NCBI GenBank assembly: GCA_902634075.1
Contig: CACPJA010000001.1
Span: 1-64,000 of the forward strand
Length of the DNA stretch: 64,000 nucleotides
Origin: an uncultured Gammaproteobacteria bacterium
GTDB lineage: Bacteria; Pseudomonadota; Gammaproteobacteria; Steroidobacterales; UBA11654
Reading direction: 5' to 3'
Each line of letters begins with the position of its first letter. The first letter of the stretch is position 1. Under the pieces are notes generated by a model, which saw nothing but the letters and a program-made list of their open reading frames with translations, made no database searches and had not been told where the DNA came from. Of this stretch, positions 61,502 to 64,000 are shown piece by piece. Both the position numbers and the translations under genes were made by a program.

Positions 61502-63658
61502 TTGCCTGAGTCCGTTAAAAAATTCGCTGATGAGATGTTGGAACGCAAACCAACTAAACTATTAAAGCAGTTAATCTCTGAATTAGATTATTTAGATAAG
61601 GAAGATATTGATCTAATAAAAAAAGCCTATGCTTACTCAAGTGTTGCTCATGAGCATCAATCAAGAAAGAGTGGGGAACCATATATCGTTCACCCAACTG
61701 GTGTCGCCAGCATTTTGGCTGACTTGCGCCTCGATAAAGAGTCTATAGCGGCTGGTCTTTTACATGATGTGCTTGAGGACACCGTTGTAAATGAAGCGCT
61801 GTTAAAAAAAGAATTTGGCGAAGAGGTCTTGAGCCTTGTTGATGGCGTGAGCAAGCTTGATCAAATTGAGCACAGTGATATAAAACACCATCAGGCAGAG
61901 AGTTTTAGAAAGATGATGTTAGCCATGGTCAAAGATATCAGGGTTATACTAATCAAACTAGCTGATCGGCTTCATAACATACAATCCCTCCATGCTCTCG
62001 ATCAAGGAAAACAAATTAAAATTGCCAAAGAAACTCTAGAAGTCTATGCGCCGATTGCAAATCGGTTGGGAATTTTCAACATTAAAACAGCTCTTGAGGA
62101 AGAGGCTTTCAAATACGGTTACCCTTTTAGGCATAAGATTCTTAGCTCATCTCTAAAAAGAAAGCTTGGAAACCAAAAAAGAATACTAAAAAAAATTAGC
62201 AAAAGAATCTCGAAAAAGCTCAATGAGGCTAATATAGATCATAAAATTACTGCTAGAGAGAAAGACCTTTATAGCATCTACACAAAGATGAAACGAAGAC
62301 ACTTATCGCTTGATAAAATAATAGATGTCTATGGCTTAAGAATAATTGTTCATAGCTCGCAAGAATGTTACCAGGTCCTTGGTTTGGTTCATGAGGTCTA
62401 CAAACCTATTATAGGTAAGTTTAAGGACTATATTGCTATTCCTAGAGTTAATGGCTACCAATCAATCCACACCAGTTTATTGGGTCCAAGTGGCACGCCA
62501 ATTGAGATTCAGATTAGAACTAAAGACATGGACCAGGTCGCTGAAAGCGGTATTGCCGCACACTGGAAATACAAATCTGCGACTGGAGATGATTCAGCCC
62601 CCCAAATAAAGGCGAGAGAATGGCTGGCTAACATTAAAGAAATTCAAGGAACAGCTCACCCTGAAGAGTTTTTAGAAAGAATCAAGCTTGATTTGTACCC
62701 GGATAAAATTTATGTCTTTAGCCCTGATGGCGATATTTATCGACTGCCAAATAACTCTACTTGTGTTGATTTTGCGTATGCTATTCATACAGACATAGGT
62801 AACAGTTGCATAGGTGCAAAAATAGATCGTTCTCAGGTTCCATTAAGGACCGTTTTAGAAAGCGGACAAACCGTGCAAATCATGACCTCTCGATATTCCA
62901 GCCCTGACCCAAGTTGGCTGTCTTTTATAACCACGGCAAAGGCGCGTCATAATCTAAGATCTTATCTTAAAGATCTTAATGTTGAGCAAACCATTGTGCT
63001 TGGAAAGCGCTTATTTGATAACGCCTTAAACTCACTTGGCAAAAAACAAAGAAATATTAAAAAAGAACAAATTAGTGGTCTCTTAGAAAGAATGGACTTC
63101 AAAGACATGGAACAATTCTATGAAAGCATGGGTGTTGGGGACAAAAACCCTCTTCTTATGGCACAAATCCTTCTTGGTGATGAAGAACTAGAAAACAACG
63201 CAGATGACCATAAGCCGCTTCTGATCAAAGGAACCGAAGGGGTATCTATAAATTTTGCTAAGTGCTGTTTACCAATTCCAGGGGACACTATCATAGGCCA
63301 TTTAAGCAAAACAAAGGGTCTTGTTATCCACAGAAGACAGTGTCATCACTTGGGCACTTTTATAAAAGAGAGTAGTCGCTGGATCGGCGCTGAGTGGAGC
63401 GATGATATAGAGCATGAGTTATCTACTGAAATTACAGTCCATGCTAAACATAAGCCTGGCTCACTGGCTGCTATAGCTGGAAAACTGGCTGACAATGGAT
63501 GCAATGTAGAGCAAGTTTCTTTGGCCACTGAATACGAAGACGAAACCATTGATATCCTGTTTCAAATCCAAGTAGCCAATAGAAAGGATTTAGCTGATAT
63601 TATGCGAGGCATAAAAGCTATGGGAAATGTTGAGAAGGTTTCAAGAAGTCTGCATTAA
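61502..63658 (+). CDS. spoT: Bifunctional (p)ppGpp synthetase/hydrolase SpoT
   Basis: A long RelA/SpoT homologue of 718 residues starting at TTG 61502. The hydrolase HD domain is intact (YIVHPTGVASIL with H64; LLHDVLEDT with H88-D89). The synthetase domain has REKD at 252-255, the RxKD form seen in bifunctional enzymes, and GYQSIHTSLLG plus EIQIRTKDMDQVAESGIAAHWKYK. TGS (about 400-455) and a C-terminal ACT domain (about 645-718) follow. Both activities therefore look possible. A downstream ATG at residue 12 is an alternative start. Confidence 0.95.
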   Translation: MPESVKKFADEMLERKPTKLLKQLISELDYLDKEDIDLIKKAYAYSSVAHEHQSRKSGEPYIVHPTGVASILADLRLDKESIAAGLLHDVLEDTVVNEALLKKEFGEEVLSLVDGVSKLDQIEHSDIKHHQAESFRKMMLAMVKDIRVILIKLADRLHNIQSLHALDQGKQIKIAKETLEVYAPIANRLGIFNIKTALEEEAFKYGYPFRHKILSSSLKRKLGNQKRILKKISKRISKKLNEANIDHKITAREKDLYSIYTKMKRRHLSLDKIIDVYGLRIIVHSSQECYQVLGLVHEVYKPIIGKFKDYIAIPRVNGYQSIHTSLLGPSGTPIEIQIRTKDMDQVAESGIAAHWKYKSATGDDSAPQIKAREWLANIKEIQGTAHPEEFLERIKLDLYPDKIYVFSPDGDIYRLPNNSTCVDFAYAIHTDIGNSCIGAKIDRSQVPLRTVLESGQTVQIMTSRYSSPDPSWLSFITTAKARHNLRSYLKDLNVEQTIVLGKRLFDNALNSLGKKQRNIKKEQISGLLERMDFKDMEQFYESMGVGDKNPLLMAQILLGDEELENNADDHKPLLIKGTEGVSINFAKCCLPIPGDTIIGHLSKTKGLVIHRRQCHHLGTFIKESSRWIGAEWSDDIEHELSTEITVHAKHKPGSLAAIAGKLADNGCNVEQVSLATEYEDETIDILFQIQVANRKDLADIMRGIKAMGNVEKVSRSLH

Positions 63659-63673
63659 AATAGGAGCAACAAT

Positions 63674-64000
63674 ATGTCTAAAATTATTTCTACCGATGAA
63701 GCGCCACAAGCAATTGGTCCTTATTCTCAGGCGGTTAAGTCTGGAGGTTTGTTATTTTTATCGGGGCAAATACCTCTTAACAAAGAAGGGGAAATGAATG
63801 ATGGGGATATTGAGTCAAAAACAAGGCAGGTATTTAAAAATATAGAGGCTATCCTCGCAGCTGAAAACCTAAGCTTAAGCCACATCATAAAAGTCAATAT
63901 TTACCTAATTGATATCAGTAACTTTGACACTGTCAATAAAGTAATGTCTTCTCTTTTTAATGCCCCATATCCTGCCAGAGCTTTGGTCCAGGTTTCTGCG
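63674..64000 (+). CDS. RidA family enamine/imine deaminase (3' partial)
   Basis: Begins at ATG 63674 after AGGAGCAACAAT; 109 codons are visible and the end lies beyond the window. The sequence shows the RidA pattern: APQAIGPYSQAVKSGGLLFLSGQIPL at the start (with GPYSQ) and YPARALVQVSA carrying the conserved Arg at the end. RidA enzymes hydrolyse reactive 2-aminoacrylate from PLP enzymes. A RidA gene directly after spoT is a common proteobacterial arrangement. Confidence 0.92.
   Translation, partial: MSKIISTDEAPQAIGPYSQAVKSGGLLFLSGQIPLNKEGEMNDGDIESKTRQVFKNIEAILAAENLSLSHIIKVNIYLIDISNFDTVNKVMSSLFNAPYPARALVQVSA

Overview
The window looks like a chromosomal segment of a low-GC, free-living, probably marine gammaproteobacterium; this is my inference. 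The basis is densely packed genes with 4-8 bp overlaps and gammaproteobacterial gene sets and orders: gmk-rpoZ-spoT, ybbA/ybbP next to divergent tesA, yadG-yadH, ubiE-ubiB, GshA of the E. coli type, FadE of about 810 aa, HemY, UbiK and LptM. Two features stand out against E. coli. There is a mevalonate-pathway module (phosphomevalonate kinase and diphosphomevalonate decarboxylase) beside ispA, with no dxs in view. There is also a full single trp operon with a classical Trp-codon attenuator. I found no rRNA, tRNA, CRISPR array, insertion sequence or prophage.

Layout: 1-3.5 kb holds a partial FAD oxidoreductase, a DegT-type aminotransferase and a ferredoxin-reductase-like flavoprotein. 3.5-8.7 kb (minus) holds gshA, a YjbH/GfcD-like outer-membrane protein, a Thr-Pro repeat protein of the YjbE/GfcA type and a possible winged-helix regulator. 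8.8-12.7 kb (plus) holds a small exported protein, mdh and fadE. 12.7-16.8 kb holds ugd and the mevalonate genes (minus) with divergent ispA. 16.8-26.2 kb is mixed housekeeping: yadGH, a MenI-like thioesterase, a TauE-like permease that seems to start at ATA, moaD-moaE, a Dsb-like protein, cytochrome c4, engB, a nucleotidyltransferase/kinase pair, polA and a short lptM. 26.2-33.8 kb is one plus-strand run: exonuclease I, an acyl-CoA dehydrogenase with an APH-type kinase (LvaC/LvaA-like pair), two exported metallo-beta-lactamase-fold proteins, and two unusual fusion proteins. 33.8-42.3 kb holds a lipid kinase operon, a membrane-anchored azurin, OsmC, ubiK, hemY, xerC, ubiE, ubiB and a sulfotransferase.

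42.3-59.4 kb is almost all minus strand: trpL-trpEGDCFBA, an SLC13-type carrier, ybbA-ybbP, pyrF, aroK-aroB, gltA and rpmE, with hprA and tesA as plus-strand exceptions. A 410 bp gene-free, very AT-rich interval follows (59.40-59.81 kb). It carries five matches to the DnaA-box consensus TTWTNCACA, two of them perfect TTATCCACA in opposite orientation, one IHF-consensus match, a 14 bp direct repeat and GATC sites. Right of it come rdgB (minus) and gmk, rpoZ, spoT and a partial ridA (plus). The mostly divergent gene orientation around this interval makes it a candidate replication origin.

The items most worth checking are the candidate oriC, the trp attenuator with a nearly leaderless trpL, the ATA-start permease, the split 4-hydroxyacyl-CoA kinase/dehydrogenase pair with its unusual downstream genes (nitroreductase-like domain fused to a 2OG-oxygenase-like domain; cytidylyltransferase fused to a cupin), and the short genes hidden in overlaps (lptM and a 50 aa membrane protein).
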